Origin: an uncultured Bacteroidales bacterium
GTDB lineage: Bacteria > Bacteroidota > Bacteroidia > Bacteroidales > F082
NCBI GenBank assembly: GCA_947303335.1
Contig: CAMYYB010000013.1
Span: 1-48,759, forward strand
Direction of reading: 5' to 3'
DNA: 48,759 bases
The notes below the pieces were generated by a model. The model had not been told where the DNA came from and did no database searches. It was given only the letters and a program-made list of their open reading frames with translations. Both the position numbers and the translations under genes were made by a program. Numbering within the stretch: the first letter of the stretch is position 1; each line of letters begins with the position of its first letter. This document shows positions 16,168 through 23,763 of the stretch, piece after piece.

Positions 16168-17475
16168 CTAGATGTTCTTGATGATATCAACGTAGTTGGT
16201 AATAATGTAATCAACGTCCTCGTCGCTCAACCTCGTATGCAAGGGCAGCGTCACCTCGTTCACAAAGAGATTGTAGGCATTCGGGAAGTCCTTAATGTCA
16301 AACCCTAATGCTTTGTATGCCGTCATCATCGGCAACGGTTTGTAGTGGACATTGCAGGCAATGCCTCGTTCGGCCATTTTCACGATGACTTCACGGCGTT
16401 CTTCATCTGTGCGGCCAAGCAAACGGGTAATGTATAAGTGACCGCTGCCAGCAAAGTCTTCACCATAGTGGTTTAATACTGCCACTGGCAAGTCTTTCAG
16501 TGCATTGTCAAACACACCGATAATATGGCGGCGACGTTCCAACATGCCTTGGTAACGACTCAATTGAGCCAGACCGATACCTGCCATGATATCGGTCATA
16601 TTGCATTTGTACCATGGGCCAATTACATCATATTCCCATGCACCCAGTTGCGTCTTGGCAAGGGCATCCTTGTTTTGGCCATGCAAGGAGAACAATTGCG
16701 ACACTCGGTAAAGCAAAGCATTCCATGTTTCACCTTCAATGAAAGGTACCGTTGGCATATAGTCTTTCAACTCTGCGCTTTCAACTTTCGATTCGCCAAA
16801 CGGCAGGTTCCATGTTAGAGAACCGCCCTCGGCAGTTGTTAGGTTCTTTACTGCATGGAAGCTGAACGAACTAAAATCGGCAATAGCACCAGCCATCAAT
16901 TTCTGCGGTTTCTGCGATTTCTGCGTGACTGTTTTCCAAGCGCCAAAGGCATGGGCATCGTCAGCAGCCACTATAATACGCCCAATCTGTTTCTGAATGG
17001 CATTAGCAGGACGGAACAAGTGCTTTTTTGCTTCGATAACGGCAAACAACTTGTCATAGTCGCACATCACACCACCCAAATCCACCGGACAAATTACCTT
17101 GGTTTTCTCTGTGATAGCCTCAGCCAATTTGTCATAATCCATCTGCACATTGTCTTTCTGGCTATCTACCAACACCAATTTGCACCCCACATGCTGGGTC
17201 ACAGATGCCGAAGCTGTATAGGTGTATGCAGGGACGATGACTTCATCTTCCGGGCCCACACCAATCAACCGTAATGCCATTTCCATGGCAGCCGTAGCTG
17301 AATTGAGGCATACTGCTTTGTGCGTTCCTACGTAAGCGGCAATCTGACGTTCAAATTCTTTGGTTTTTGGACCCGTGGTAATCCAACCACTCAATATGGC
17401 CTCAGATGCTAATTTAGCTTCCGCCTCCGACATATCGGGGGGTGAAAATGGTATGTTTCTCAATTTTGTATTCAT
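16168..17475 (-). CDS. DegT/DnrJ/EryC1-type sugar aminotransferase with repeat insertion
   Basis: PLP-dependent nucleotide-sugar transaminase, 435 residues from the ATG at 17475. A phosphate-binding NSATAAMEMAL segment lies at 58-68, an AADDAHAFGAW segment carries the PLP-ring Asp, and the Schiff-base lysine is Lys210 in FHAVKNLTTAEGG. Residues about 182-192 (QKSQKPQK) are encoded by three 9-bp repeats at 16900-16928 and lie just before the active-site strand, where family members normally have a short loop. A second low-complexity stretch (SKVESAELK) follows at 16760-16800. It would act on a 4-keto sugar for the same glycan. Its upstream 90 bp hold no clear promoter; it may be read from the module before it. 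Confidence 0.87.
   Translation of the reverse strand: MNTKLRNIPFSPPDMSEAEAKLASEAILSGWITTGPKTKEFERQIAAYVGTHKAVCLNSATAAMEMALRLIGVGPEDEVIVPAYTYTASASVTQHVGCKLVLVDSQKDNVQMDYDKLAEAITEKTKVICPVDLGGVMCDYDKLFAVIEAKKHLFRPANAIQKQIGRIIVAADDAHAFGAWKTVTQKSQKPQKLMAGAIADFSSFSFHAVKNLTTAEGGSLTWNLPFGESKVESAELKDYMPTVPFIEGETWNALLYRVSQLFSLHGQNKDALAKTQLGAWEYDVIGPWYKCNMTDIMAGIGLAQLSRYQGMLERRRHIIGVFDNALKDLPVAVLNHYGEDFAGSGHLYITRLLGRTDEERREVIVKMAERGIACNVHYKPLPMMTAYKALGFDIKDFPNAYNLFVNEVTLPLHTRLSDEDVDYIITNYVDIIKNI
16900..16928 (-). repeat. Triple 9-bp repeat inside the aminotransferase gene
   Basis: Plus strand: TTTCTGCGG, TTTCTGCGA, TTTCTGCG then TGA. The layout is the same as the arms of the GxxExxY cassette (AATCTGTGA, AATCCGTGA, AATCCGTG then TGA), with other letters. 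Because the unit is nine bases, copy changes add or remove three residues (x-Gln-Lys) and keep the frame. Confidence 0.75.
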
Positions 17476-17569
17476 AAAAAGCAATTAAATTATACAACAA
17501 CAATACAGGCGACTTGCCAACAAGCAACACGTTCGCCTCAAAAAATGAAAAACTTAATTTACGTTATTT

Positions 17570-18127
17570 TTATATCAGCCCCGTTGCAGTATATTTCGGA
17601 GGATATATCACATGGTAGTCATGAACCCTGTTATAAGAGTACACACATATCTGCATAGGCGGAGAGACATTTAAGTATGAATCATGGATTTCGACAAACC
17701 TGACGGCAATATCTCCTCCACATTCGTTGCTCAACGCCCTGATTGCCTGATAGGGGAAAAGATTGTCTTTTCTCAACTTGGCGATAACAAAAGAGACCGT
17801 AATCTCTCGCTTCTGGTGCATTCTTTTTATAATCTCGTAGTGAGACCTGAAGTCTTCAAGTTGCTGCATGTTTCCTGCCAAGTCCAAATATGCTCCATCA
17901 TCCAGTTCAGCCCATGCACGGCAAATCATATAGTTCCCCTCACAATGGCGCTCGCCCCACCAATGGGCACGTGATAGGAGCCCGTCCCAGAAATAATAAC
18001 CTTTTCCCAACCAATGGCTCTTGGTACTTGGGAAGGGGCCATTCGCATTTACATAGTCAGGGTTACCCTTGTCCGTAACGGTTTGCAGCAGATTCTCAAG
18101 ACGCAACATATCATTCAATGACAACAT
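17570..18127 (-). CDS. Putative toxin, ADP-ribosyltransferase-like (tentative)
   Basis: A 185-residue soluble protein I cannot place in a named family. Its middle has a pattern seen in PARP/tRNA-phosphotransferase-type ADP-ribosyltransferase folds: GKGYYFWD (41-48), an AHWWGERH helix, then an ICRAWAELDDGAYLDL strand pair. A clear catalytic His-Tyr-Glu or Arg-Ser-Glu triad cannot be assigned by eye. It is the third gene of a compact operon: its ATG at 18127 overlaps the SecB-like gene by 17 bp, and a second ATG at 18109 sits 1 bp after that gene's TGA. Position after a SecB-like chaperone and a small acidic protein suggests the toxin of a TAC-type (toxin-antitoxin-chaperone) system. Alternatives are a metabolic enzyme or an effector of unrelated fold. 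Confidence 0.5.
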   Translation of the reverse strand: MLSLNDMLRLENLLQTVTDKGNPDYVNANGPFPSTKSHWLGKGYYFWDGLLSRAHWWGERHCEGNYMICRAWAELDDGAYLDLAGNMQQLEDFRSHYEIIKRMHQKREITVSFVIAKLRKDNLFPYQAIRALSNECGGDIAVRFVEIHDSYLNVSPPMQICVYSYNRVHDYHVIYPPKYTATGLI

Positions 18128-18524
18128 GCTGGTGCAGCGACTCGCTCAAGTCCGACAGATTCATGGTCGGGATGATAATCGGGCGATAATTGGCCTGTAG
18201 AGACAGTGTACTCACAAAAGCCCTCACGTAGGGGAATATGATGGCTATGCTATTGGGATAAAAGTAGTCTGGAATGTCCTCAAAAGCAATAGTGTCTGCA
18301 AATTCGAACCGCCCTTCACAGTCAATAGCTATAGCAGGCACGTCGGAATTATTAAGTTTGGCTATAAATGAGAATTTCAGTTCAAACTCATGCGTCGCTG
18401 CAATGAATTTTCCTGTCGGCAATAGATCCATCTTGAACTCATTGTTCTCTGCCCTGATGTTCGTCAAGTCAATCAGTGCCTTGGGGAAACGATAACCCTT
18501 CAGTGTAAACGCTGCGTTCTTCAT
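18111..18524 (-). CDS. SecB-like chaperone
   Basis: A 137-residue protein with the SecB-type layout: an N-terminal strand region (FTLKGYRFPKALIDL), long antiparallel beta strands (FELKFSFIAKLN, IAIDCEGRFEFAD), a segment FYPNSIAIIFPYVRAFVSTLSLQANY matching the SecB helix-1 region (quoted here as landmarks FYPNSIAIIFPYVR and FVSTLSLQANY), and the closing RPIIIPTMNLSDL, which recalls the LPPxNF end of SecB. Solitary SecB-like proteins outside the export pathway act in toxin-antitoxin-chaperone modules such as HigB1-HigA1-Rv1957 of Mycobacterium tuberculosis, where they stabilise the antitoxin. It starts 3 bp after the small first gene and overlaps the third gene. Confidence 0.7.
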   Translation of the reverse strand: MKNAAFTLKGYRFPKALIDLTNIRAENNEFKMDLLPTGKFIAATHEFELKFSFIAKLNNSDVPAIAIDCEGRFEFADTIAFEDIPDYFYPNSIAIIFPYVRAFVSTLSLQANYRPIIIPTMNLSDLSESLHQHVVIE

Positions 18525-18527
18525 TTG

Positions 18528-18761
18528 TTAAGCTGCTAAGTAATAATAGTGCTCGGTAGTGCCACCCATATTAGGCGCAATCATATCATAATCCTCTAAC
18601 GGATATTGAGACGACATAGTTTTATATTGAATAAGTATCTGTTCGTACTCATCCAGTGTCGGGCCAAAGTTATACTCTTTCAACTCTTCCCACTCCGCAT
18701 CAAACTGCTCTGGTGTCATCGTATTCAACTGTTCCAGAAGCTTTTCATATACAGTATCCAT
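18528..18761 (-). CDS. Small acidic protein, candidate antitoxin
   Basis: A 77-residue protein from the ATG at 18761, strongly acidic, starting MDTVYEKLLEQLNTMTPEQF and rich in Glu, Asp and Tyr near the end. I do not recognise a named domain, but short proteins with the pattern TPEqFxxEWeelkeyNxGPTldEY are familiar from Bacteroidales. I reject the in-frame upstream ATG at 18809, because the -7 promoter box lies inside that extension. It is the first gene of a three-gene operon (77 aa, SecB-like, 185 aa) with gaps of 3 bp and -17 bp. First-gene position and acidity fit an antitoxin or a chaperone-addicted client. It has no visible DNA-binding domain. Confidence 0.6.
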   Translation of the reverse strand: MDTVYEKLLEQLNTMTPEQFDAEWEELKEYNFGPTLDEYEQILIQYKTMSSQYPLEDYDMIAPNMGGTTEHYYYLAA

Positions 18762-18787
18762 AGCCACACAGTATTTAAATTTGGATG

Positions 18788-18795
18788 CAAAAATA
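18788..18795 (-). promoter_or_regulatory. Own promoter of the SecB-like three-gene module
   Basis: Minus strand TATTTTTG followed by CA, a match to TAnnTTTG, 27 bp upstream of the 77-residue gene. It makes the module transcriptionally independent of the glycosyltransferase gene upstream, as expected for an acquired toxin-antitoxin-type unit. Confidence 0.55.
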
Positions 18796-18863
18796 CAAAG
18801 AATTATCAAATCTGCATAAGAAAAATGTTAAACAGTCATAAATGCCATGAAAATCGTATTATT

Positions 18864-20222
18864 TCACCCTTCTATCGCCACACTCTTAATCACCTCCACA
18901 TACTTCCTCGTTCCCACCTCCCTCGTCAGGTTCTCCAAAATAAACTGCCTTCCGTTCCTGCCCATCTCCGCACACCGCTCAGGATGTTGCGACAGCTCTT
19001 CTATAGCAGCTACAAATCCCTCCAAATCTCCAGCTTTAGTGAACACACCGCAAGGTTGAGGTTCCTGAGCCTGTGTTTGTTGAGGTCCCTGAGCCTGTGT
19101 TTGCTGAGATCTTTGAGCTTGTATTTGCAGAGGTCCCTGAGCAGGGTCGAAGGGTCGAAGGGCCGCCCCTCCGTCTAAAATCTCCTTTAGCTCCCCCTCA
19201 TCGAAATTAGCCAATACTGCACGACCACTCGACATAATGCTCCAAGTCTTGCTGGGCATGGCTGCTCCACCAAGTCCTGGCTTGCAAGCCACGATGCATA
19301 CATGTCCCAAGCCATACACCTTGGCCACCCTCTCGTAGGGTTGCAAAGGCAAAATCTTCAGATTATCAAGTTGTTCCTTTTCTTTGGTGGCCTTGATTTC
19401 ATCCTCCAAGCCTCCTTTGCCAAAGATGATAAACTCAATTTCTTTGTTGTCTTTCAGCCTTCTGGCAGCATTGACGATGATTCCAATATTCTGCGCATTG
19501 CCCAGATTGCCCGCATACACCACACGGAACTTGTCTCTGCTGATGCCAAACTCCTCAAAAAGCTCGTTTTCTTCATCTTTCACAGGGGTAATGGCATTTT
19601 CGTCTACCCAGTTGTAGATGACCTCAATCTTCTCTTCGGGAACCCCTTTGGCCATGATGTTGCGCTTGAAGTCCTGCGAGATGACGATGATTTTGTCGGC
19701 GTTGCGGTAGGTAAAGTTCTCTATGCGGCGACCGATTTTCCAGAGCAGGCCATCCTTCTTGGCTAGGCCTGTGCCTACTAAAGAATCGGGGAAGATGTCT
19801 TGGAGGTTGTAGACGAATGGAATATGGTCGCGGCGGCACTTCTTGACCATAGCTGCCATTGCACCTTGAATGGGTGGTGTGCTGGCAATGAACATCACAT
19901 TGCATAGACGGGCATCTTTGGCAAAGACACCGCGGTTAAAGTGCTTTATGGCACATAAAAAATAACGCAATGCACGCAAAAGGGGATTTTTACCCTCATC
20001 GTACATACGAAAAAGATGCACTTTTTGTCGCCCATTATAAGCCTCTATGGCCTTTTTCTTACGATATTCTTTTTTCTGTTCCTTAGACAAGCCTCTTGAT
20101 GGTGTCGGGGCATAAGTGTACATCTCAAAACCCTCATCTGCAAATCTTTGATTGCGGTTTACACTTAGATGAGTGCTTGCCACATGACTGCCATAGTAAG
20201 GGCTAAGGTATAAGATTTTCAT
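18864..20222 (-). CDS. wbuB: Glycosyltransferase family 4, WbuB-like, with 8-residue repeats
   Basis: A 452-residue GT-B fold transferase; its N-terminus (MKILYLSPYYGS) and the VVYAGNLGNAQNIG motif mark GT4. WbuB is the L-FucNAc transferase linked with fnlABC and wbuC in other O-antigen loci, and all of those partners are present here, so the likely donor is UDP-L-FucNAc. It acts at the inner face of the inner membrane on the lipid-linked repeat unit. Residues about 356-389 are a Gln/Ala-rich stretch of 8-residue repeats (QTQAQGPQ, QTQAQEPQ and variants) encoded by a 24-bp tandem array at 19055-19155. It interrupts the second domain between the donor-binding region and the C-terminal helices, apparently in a surface loop. 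It is the last gene of the leftward block starting at 30530. Confidence 0.85.
   Translation of the reverse strand: MKILYLSPYYGSHVASTHLSVNRNQRFADEGFEMYTYAPTPSRGLSKEQKKEYRKKKAIEAYNGRQKVHLFRMYDEGKNPLLRALRYFLCAIKHFNRGVFAKDARLCNVMFIASTPPIQGAMAAMVKKCRRDHIPFVYNLQDIFPDSLVGTGLAKKDGLLWKIGRRIENFTYRNADKIIVISQDFKRNIMAKGVPEEKIEVIYNWVDENAITPVKDEENELFEEFGISRDKFRVVYAGNLGNAQNIGIIVNAARRLKDNKEIEFIIFGKGGLEDEIKATKEKEQLDNLKILPLQPYERVAKVYGLGHVCIVACKPGLGGAAMPSKTWSIMSSGRAVLANFDEGELKEILDGGAALRPFDPAQGPLQIQAQRSQQTQAQGPQQTQAQEPQPCGVFTKAGDLEGFVAAIEELSQHPERCAEMGRNGRQFILENLTREVGTRKYVEVIKSVAIEG
19055..19155 (-). repeat. 24-bp tandem array inside wbuB
   Basis: Units start at 19055, 19079, 19103 and 19127 (last one partial). 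The unit resembles TTGAGGTCCCTGAGCCTGTG plus TTTG. The left-over AGCAGGGTCGAAGGGTCGAAG at the 3' end is the kind of TGAGCnnnnTCGAAGG repeat dispersed through Bacteroidetes genomes. The period of 24 is divisible by 3, so array length can change without frameshift. Confidence 0.8.
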
Positions 20223-20234
20223 ATAGCTATAGTT

Positions 20235-21080
20235 TTACAATTCCACACAAGCTCTTCTCGGCTCAAAGCAGCAGCATGGTCTCAAAGCCACAATACGCAC
20301 GCCGCTCGCACGTTGAGGACCAATTTTGGCAAAAGTAGCCAAAACGCTATGCTTGCCTCCCAATCCAAGGGGACCTATGTTGGCTTCATTCACCTTTTCA
20401 GTGATTTTCTTCTCAAAGTCAGTTTGCTTGCTGAAATCACCATAAACCATAGATTCCATCATCAAACTGGTTGCTTCAAACTGCGAACGGCCAACGCCTA
20501 CAGCAAGTACACACGGACTGCATCCCAGTTTGGAAACACCTTCTTTTGCGCGGTTGACTATTTCGTCAATCACCACATCCACACTATGCTTGTGGAACAC
20601 CCGTTGGGTGATGCCACGAATGGCGGGGCCACCGCCGAGCATCAGCACGGTAAGGCGAAGCACATCTTCGTTAATAGGTTTGATCAATATCGGAGAAGGT
20701 GCCAATGCGCCACTGTCCTCGTTCAAGCCACCGCTTTGGTCAATACGGGCATAGTCGTCACCCATGATGGCCATGGGGCGACCGGGAAGTTGGCGCAAAC
20801 CAAGTGCCACACCTTCTTTTATCTGTTCCAACAGTTCACCTGTCACAGAACGGTCTTTCCCCAACTCAAGGAAAAGATGCGGGATGCCAGTATCATCACA
20901 TAGTGGACTACGACGTTCTTCAGCTACCAAGGCATTGTCAAGTATCTGACGCATCACCCAGCAGCTCTTTTCACTGCTTTCTATAGCTATGGCTTTACGG
21001 TAAGCGTCTTTTTGATCTTCACGGAAAGTGGAACCCGCCCTTACCAAGCAGTCCGCCACTTTTTCTTGTATGCTAATCAT
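20235..21080 (-). CDS. Class-I fumarase / tartrate dehydratase, alpha part
   Basis: A 281-residue iron-sulfur hydro-lyase subunit of the TtdA / FumA N-terminal type. The CDDTG motif at Cys61 holds one iron-sulfur ligand, another lies in KLGCSPC, and the NIGPLGLGG segment near residue 235 is typical. The family adds or removes water across C4-dicarboxylic acids (fumarate/malate, tartrate/oxaloacetate). The ATG overlaps the end of the beta-part gene by 8 bp. Housekeeping fumarases are not normally located in glycan loci, and this pair lies among other acid-metabolising enzymes, so it probably makes a dedicated hydroxy acid. The C-terminal PCCCFEPRRACVEL has four cysteines. Confidence 0.85.
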   Translation of the reverse strand: MISIQEKVADCLVRAGSTFREDQKDAYRKAIAIESSEKSCWVMRQILDNALVAEERRSPLCDDTGIPHLFLELGKDRSVTGELLEQIKEGVALGLRQLPGRPMAIMGDDYARIDQSGGLNEDSGALAPSPILIKPINEDVLRLTVLMLGGGPAIRGITQRVFHKHSVDVVIDEIVNRAKEGVSKLGCSPCVLAVGVGRSQFEATSLMMESMVYGDFSKQTDFEKKITEKVNEANIGPLGLGGKHSVLATFAKIGPQRASGVRIVALRPCCCFEPRRACVEL

Positions 21081-21585
21081 AAATGCTCCTTCCTTTGGCT
21101 GCGCCTATAATGGCTTGATACTTTACCACTTTCAAATGGTTCATCGCTTCCATACCTAGTTCAGAAAAGGCTACCACCTCGCGTTCTATGGTTTGGCTTT
21201 CCAGCAAGGCGGTCACAGGAGGTATCACAGCAAAGACAGCATTGTACTTTTTCAAAGCCTCAATCGTAGGTTTTGATATAGCACCTTTGCCAAGGTGCAT
21301 TTTCACACCATGTCGCGATAGGGGTTCCAATGAGCTTTCAATCTCCACCTTGTTACTGGAGGTGGGGCCAACACCAGCAGGACTGACTGCCGTATGGAAG
21401 ATTACTGACCCCTGAAGGTCTATTCCCATCTCGGCAAGCCTGCCTTCATCAGCCGCTTTGATTATCTTGGGAAGCACAGCATCACGGCCTGTATATATGT
21501 AGCCCGAAATGGTGACCACATCGCCAACCTTCAGTTGGCTGATGGCTTCCTCACTAAAAGGGGTTGTTAATTCAATTAATGGCAT
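21073..21585 (-). CDS. Class-I fumarase / tartrate dehydratase, beta part
   Basis: A 170-residue subunit matching the swivel domain of class-I fumarase (FumA C-terminal, TtdB). Signatures: LKVGDVVTISGYIYTGRDA near the N-terminus, VGPTSSNKVE in the middle and MHLGKGAI. I take the ATG at 21585; a TTG at 21594 would add three residues. It is transcribed before, and overlaps, the alpha-part gene; together they form one [4Fe-4S] enzyme. A 70-bp gap separates it from the two ATP-grasp genes upstream. Confidence 0.85.
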   Translation of the reverse strand: MPLIELTTPFSEEAISQLKVGDVVTISGYIYTGRDAVLPKIIKAADEGRLAEMGIDLQGSVIFHTAVSPAGVGPTSSNKVEIESSLEPLSRHGVKMHLGKGAISKPTIEALKKYNAVFAVIPPVTALLESQTIEREVVAFSELGMEAMNHLKVVKYQAIIGAAKGRSIYD

Positions 21586-21655
21586 ACTGTTCAATAATCT
21601 TAATTCCTTTCACGAATAAGTAAAATGCATTTGAATGTTTTTACACATAACTATT

Positions 21656-22633
21656 TTATACCATTTCTTTAATCTTAAGCCACCAAGACCGTTCCAAACC
21701 CATTATTTCAAATGTTCCATGATACGGGTTATGGTTTCCTTCAATTATTTCAACACTATTATTAGTCACGGCTAAATCCCAACCAATATATCTTACTTGT
21801 GGTATCATCTTAGCTGCTTTTGTAACAATATCTAATACTCTATCCCACATAGGTATTTTTAAACCAACCACTAGCTTATCACAATCTGGATGATAATAAT
21901 ACAAAGTACTATTCAAAACCTCATTGATACCAGGCCCTTCGATTACACCATATTTTATCGAAATGGGATAAGCAATACAACCGTTAGCTGTATCAGTTAT
22001 TGCATCACCTGTACCTACGCGATATTTTGCCTTTAGAATATGTACTTCTCCTTTTTTATCCATCATTGTATAAATTCTAAAGGTACTTAATGCTGTAGTA
22101 CCAAGATATATGTCATCGTGTGCTTTTAAACATTCTTCCAATAACATGTCATCTGTTACCAGTTGATTATACATTTTTATCAAACCTTCTTCCGAAACGC
22201 CACTTATCGAATGTTTAGCAATTCCTTTACCACATTTACCCCCAACTGGTTTAGCTATAAACACAGGGGCCTTGTTAACAAAATTTCTGAAATCATCAAA
22301 GGATGATTTTGGAGCATACAGCCAAGCTCTTTTTACTAAATCTTTAAATAACTCCAATGCTTCGGCCTTGTTCTCCAAATAGTGAATGTATTCGGGGTTA
22401 TTCACTTCTTTTTCCAACCATCTGGCTCTTTTAAAAGTAAAAAACCTTTTCTTCTCATATTTAGACAATGTATATCCATTGCCAATTTCAAAATAATCCT
22501 GAGGTTTAAACTCATAGCACATATTACTGATTAAATAATCAGAGAACACCCTCAACCATTCGCTTTTTCCAAGGCCAATTTCTTGTGAATAAGATTTACA
22601 TTTTTTTATGGTTTGTGATAAACGTCCAAACAT
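21656..22633 (-). CDS. ATP-grasp protein, sugar-transfer-associated type (1)
   Basis: A 325-residue protein with an ATP-grasp layout: an FIAKPVGGKCGKGI phosphate loop near residue 130, an LLEECLKAH strand, a TFRIYTMM beta segment, and a C-terminal metal-binding block GWDLAVTNNSVEIIEGNHN with the typical Glu-Gly-Asn. It resembles the family named ATPgrasp_ST, associated with polysaccharide loci and of unknown reaction. ATP-grasp enzymes join a carboxylate to an amine or similar through an acyl phosphate, so it may attach an acid to a sugar or lipid. It is the second of a tandem pair (29 bp apart) that are distantly similar. DNA here is visibly richer in A+T than the flanking genes, suggesting transfer. 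Confidence 0.75.
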   Translation of the reverse strand: MFGRLSQTIKKCKSYSQEIGLGKSEWLRVFSDYLISNMCYEFKPQDYFEIGNGYTLSKYEKKRFFTFKRARWLEKEVNNPEYIHYLENKAEALELFKDLVKRAWLYAPKSSFDDFRNFVNKAPVFIAKPVGGKCGKGIAKHSISGVSEEGLIKMYNQLVTDDMLLEECLKAHDDIYLGTTALSTFRIYTMMDKKGEVHILKAKYRVGTGDAITDTANGCIAYPISIKYGVIEGPGINEVLNSTLYYYHPDCDKLVVGLKIPMWDRVLDIVTKAAKMIPQVRYIGWDLAVTNNSVEIIEGNHNPYHGTFEIMGLERSWWLKIKEMV

Positions 22634-22662
22634 AATAATATTTTTTTAGTGAAACTATTTTT

Positions 22663-23745
22663 TTATTTGTAAAATCCAGCATTCATATACTTCACAAATT
22701 TTTCACGAAAACCGATGTGATCAGCATACTGACTGACAAACTGCCCCCAATTACCCTCAATCAAGACCCATCCATCGTTCGTAAGTGCGAAATCCCATCC
22801 GATGTACAAATGATGTGGCATACACTCTTTATGAACCCTCTCTGTTGTTTCCAAAAGGTCCTTCCATCTTGGAATTCGATAGCCTTTAAAAACCAAACCT
22901 GAATCTGGGTGTGTTTGATAAAATTTACCAGCCTCATCAATGCCATCTGTATAAACAATACCTGTTTCAGCATCAACGTTGGCAAAAATTCCACCACCAC
23001 CCGCATTGTCAACACAAGCCCCAGCTCTGCCTGTACGGAAGAATGGGACACCAACAAAGAATCCCTCTTTATTAAGGAATGTTGGAATACGAACAGTATT
23101 CACTGATGAAGGATTCCATTGCTTTGTTTCTTCACACTGGACAATCACTTCCTCTATCATCCAATCAATGTCGGCTTCTTTCAAAGACACAAACTCTCTT
23201 TTTGCATCACTTTCACTTGTTATAGTGACTTTATATGCCCCACGCCCTCTCGACTGATTATCAGGCTTGATGAACAAATCTTTTGATTTGATTGCAAATT
23301 CAACAAAGTCAGCCTCTTTTGTATCTTTCGTTATTTTAGATGCACCGCGCTTGAAAAACGGTTTTGTCAAGCAATAGAAACTGTATTTGTCGCGCAACTC
23401 TTTTGAAAAGATATCCAAACCCATCTTTTTTTTCAGGGTCATATCTTTTTCATAATCAGTAACAAACTTCCTTCGCTCTTTGTCATCTAAGTTTCTGAAT
23501 CCAAACAAAAAATACTCTTCAGGCGATGAACCATATTTCAGCCAACACTTCCTAATATCTTTTCTAATGGCATTCCAATCGCTTTTATCGTCTTTTAAAA
23601 ATGCTTTCATCTCTCTTTCAATACGATCTTTGAAAAGAGTCTGCCCGCCACCTGCAACGTCATTGTACGATTTTGTATACAGCCTTATCAACCGTTTTAG
23701 TTTGTCAGGTAGGTGATGATAAAGTGAAAACAATATTTTCTTCAT
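22663..23745 (-). CDS. ATP-grasp protein, sugar-transfer-associated type (2)
   Basis: A 360-residue homologue of the next gene. The ATP-binding loop is LFIKPDNQSRGRGAYKV (near residue 185), a further conserved strand is SSVNTVRIPTF, and the C-terminal metal-binding block is LYIGWDFALTNDGWVLIEGN. The N-terminal 100 residues are basic and helical (LPDKLKRLIRLYTKSY), which could hold it at the membrane. Two paralogous ligases in a row suggest successive additions or two acceptors. A Gly-rich DNAGGGGIFANVD loop lies near residue 250. The reaction is unknown; the neighbouring aldolase, dehydrogenase and dehydratases point to an unusual carboxylic acid as substrate. Confidence 0.75.
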   Translation of the reverse strand: MKKILFSLYHHLPDKLKRLIRLYTKSYNDVAGGGQTLFKDRIEREMKAFLKDDKSDWNAIRKDIRKCWLKYGSSPEEYFLFGFRNLDDKERRKFVTDYEKDMTLKKKMGLDIFSKELRDKYSFYCLTKPFFKRGASKITKDTKEADFVEFAIKSKDLFIKPDNQSRGRGAYKVTITSESDAKREFVSLKEADIDWMIEEVIVQCEETKQWNPSSVNTVRIPTFLNKEGFFVGVPFFRTGRAGACVDNAGGGGIFANVDAETGIVYTDGIDEAGKFYQTHPDSGLVFKGYRIPRWKDLLETTERVHKECMPHHLYIGWDFALTNDGWVLIEGNWGQFVSQYADHIGFREKFVKYMNAGFYK

Positions 23746-23763
23746 AAGGGTATAGTTTAGTAA

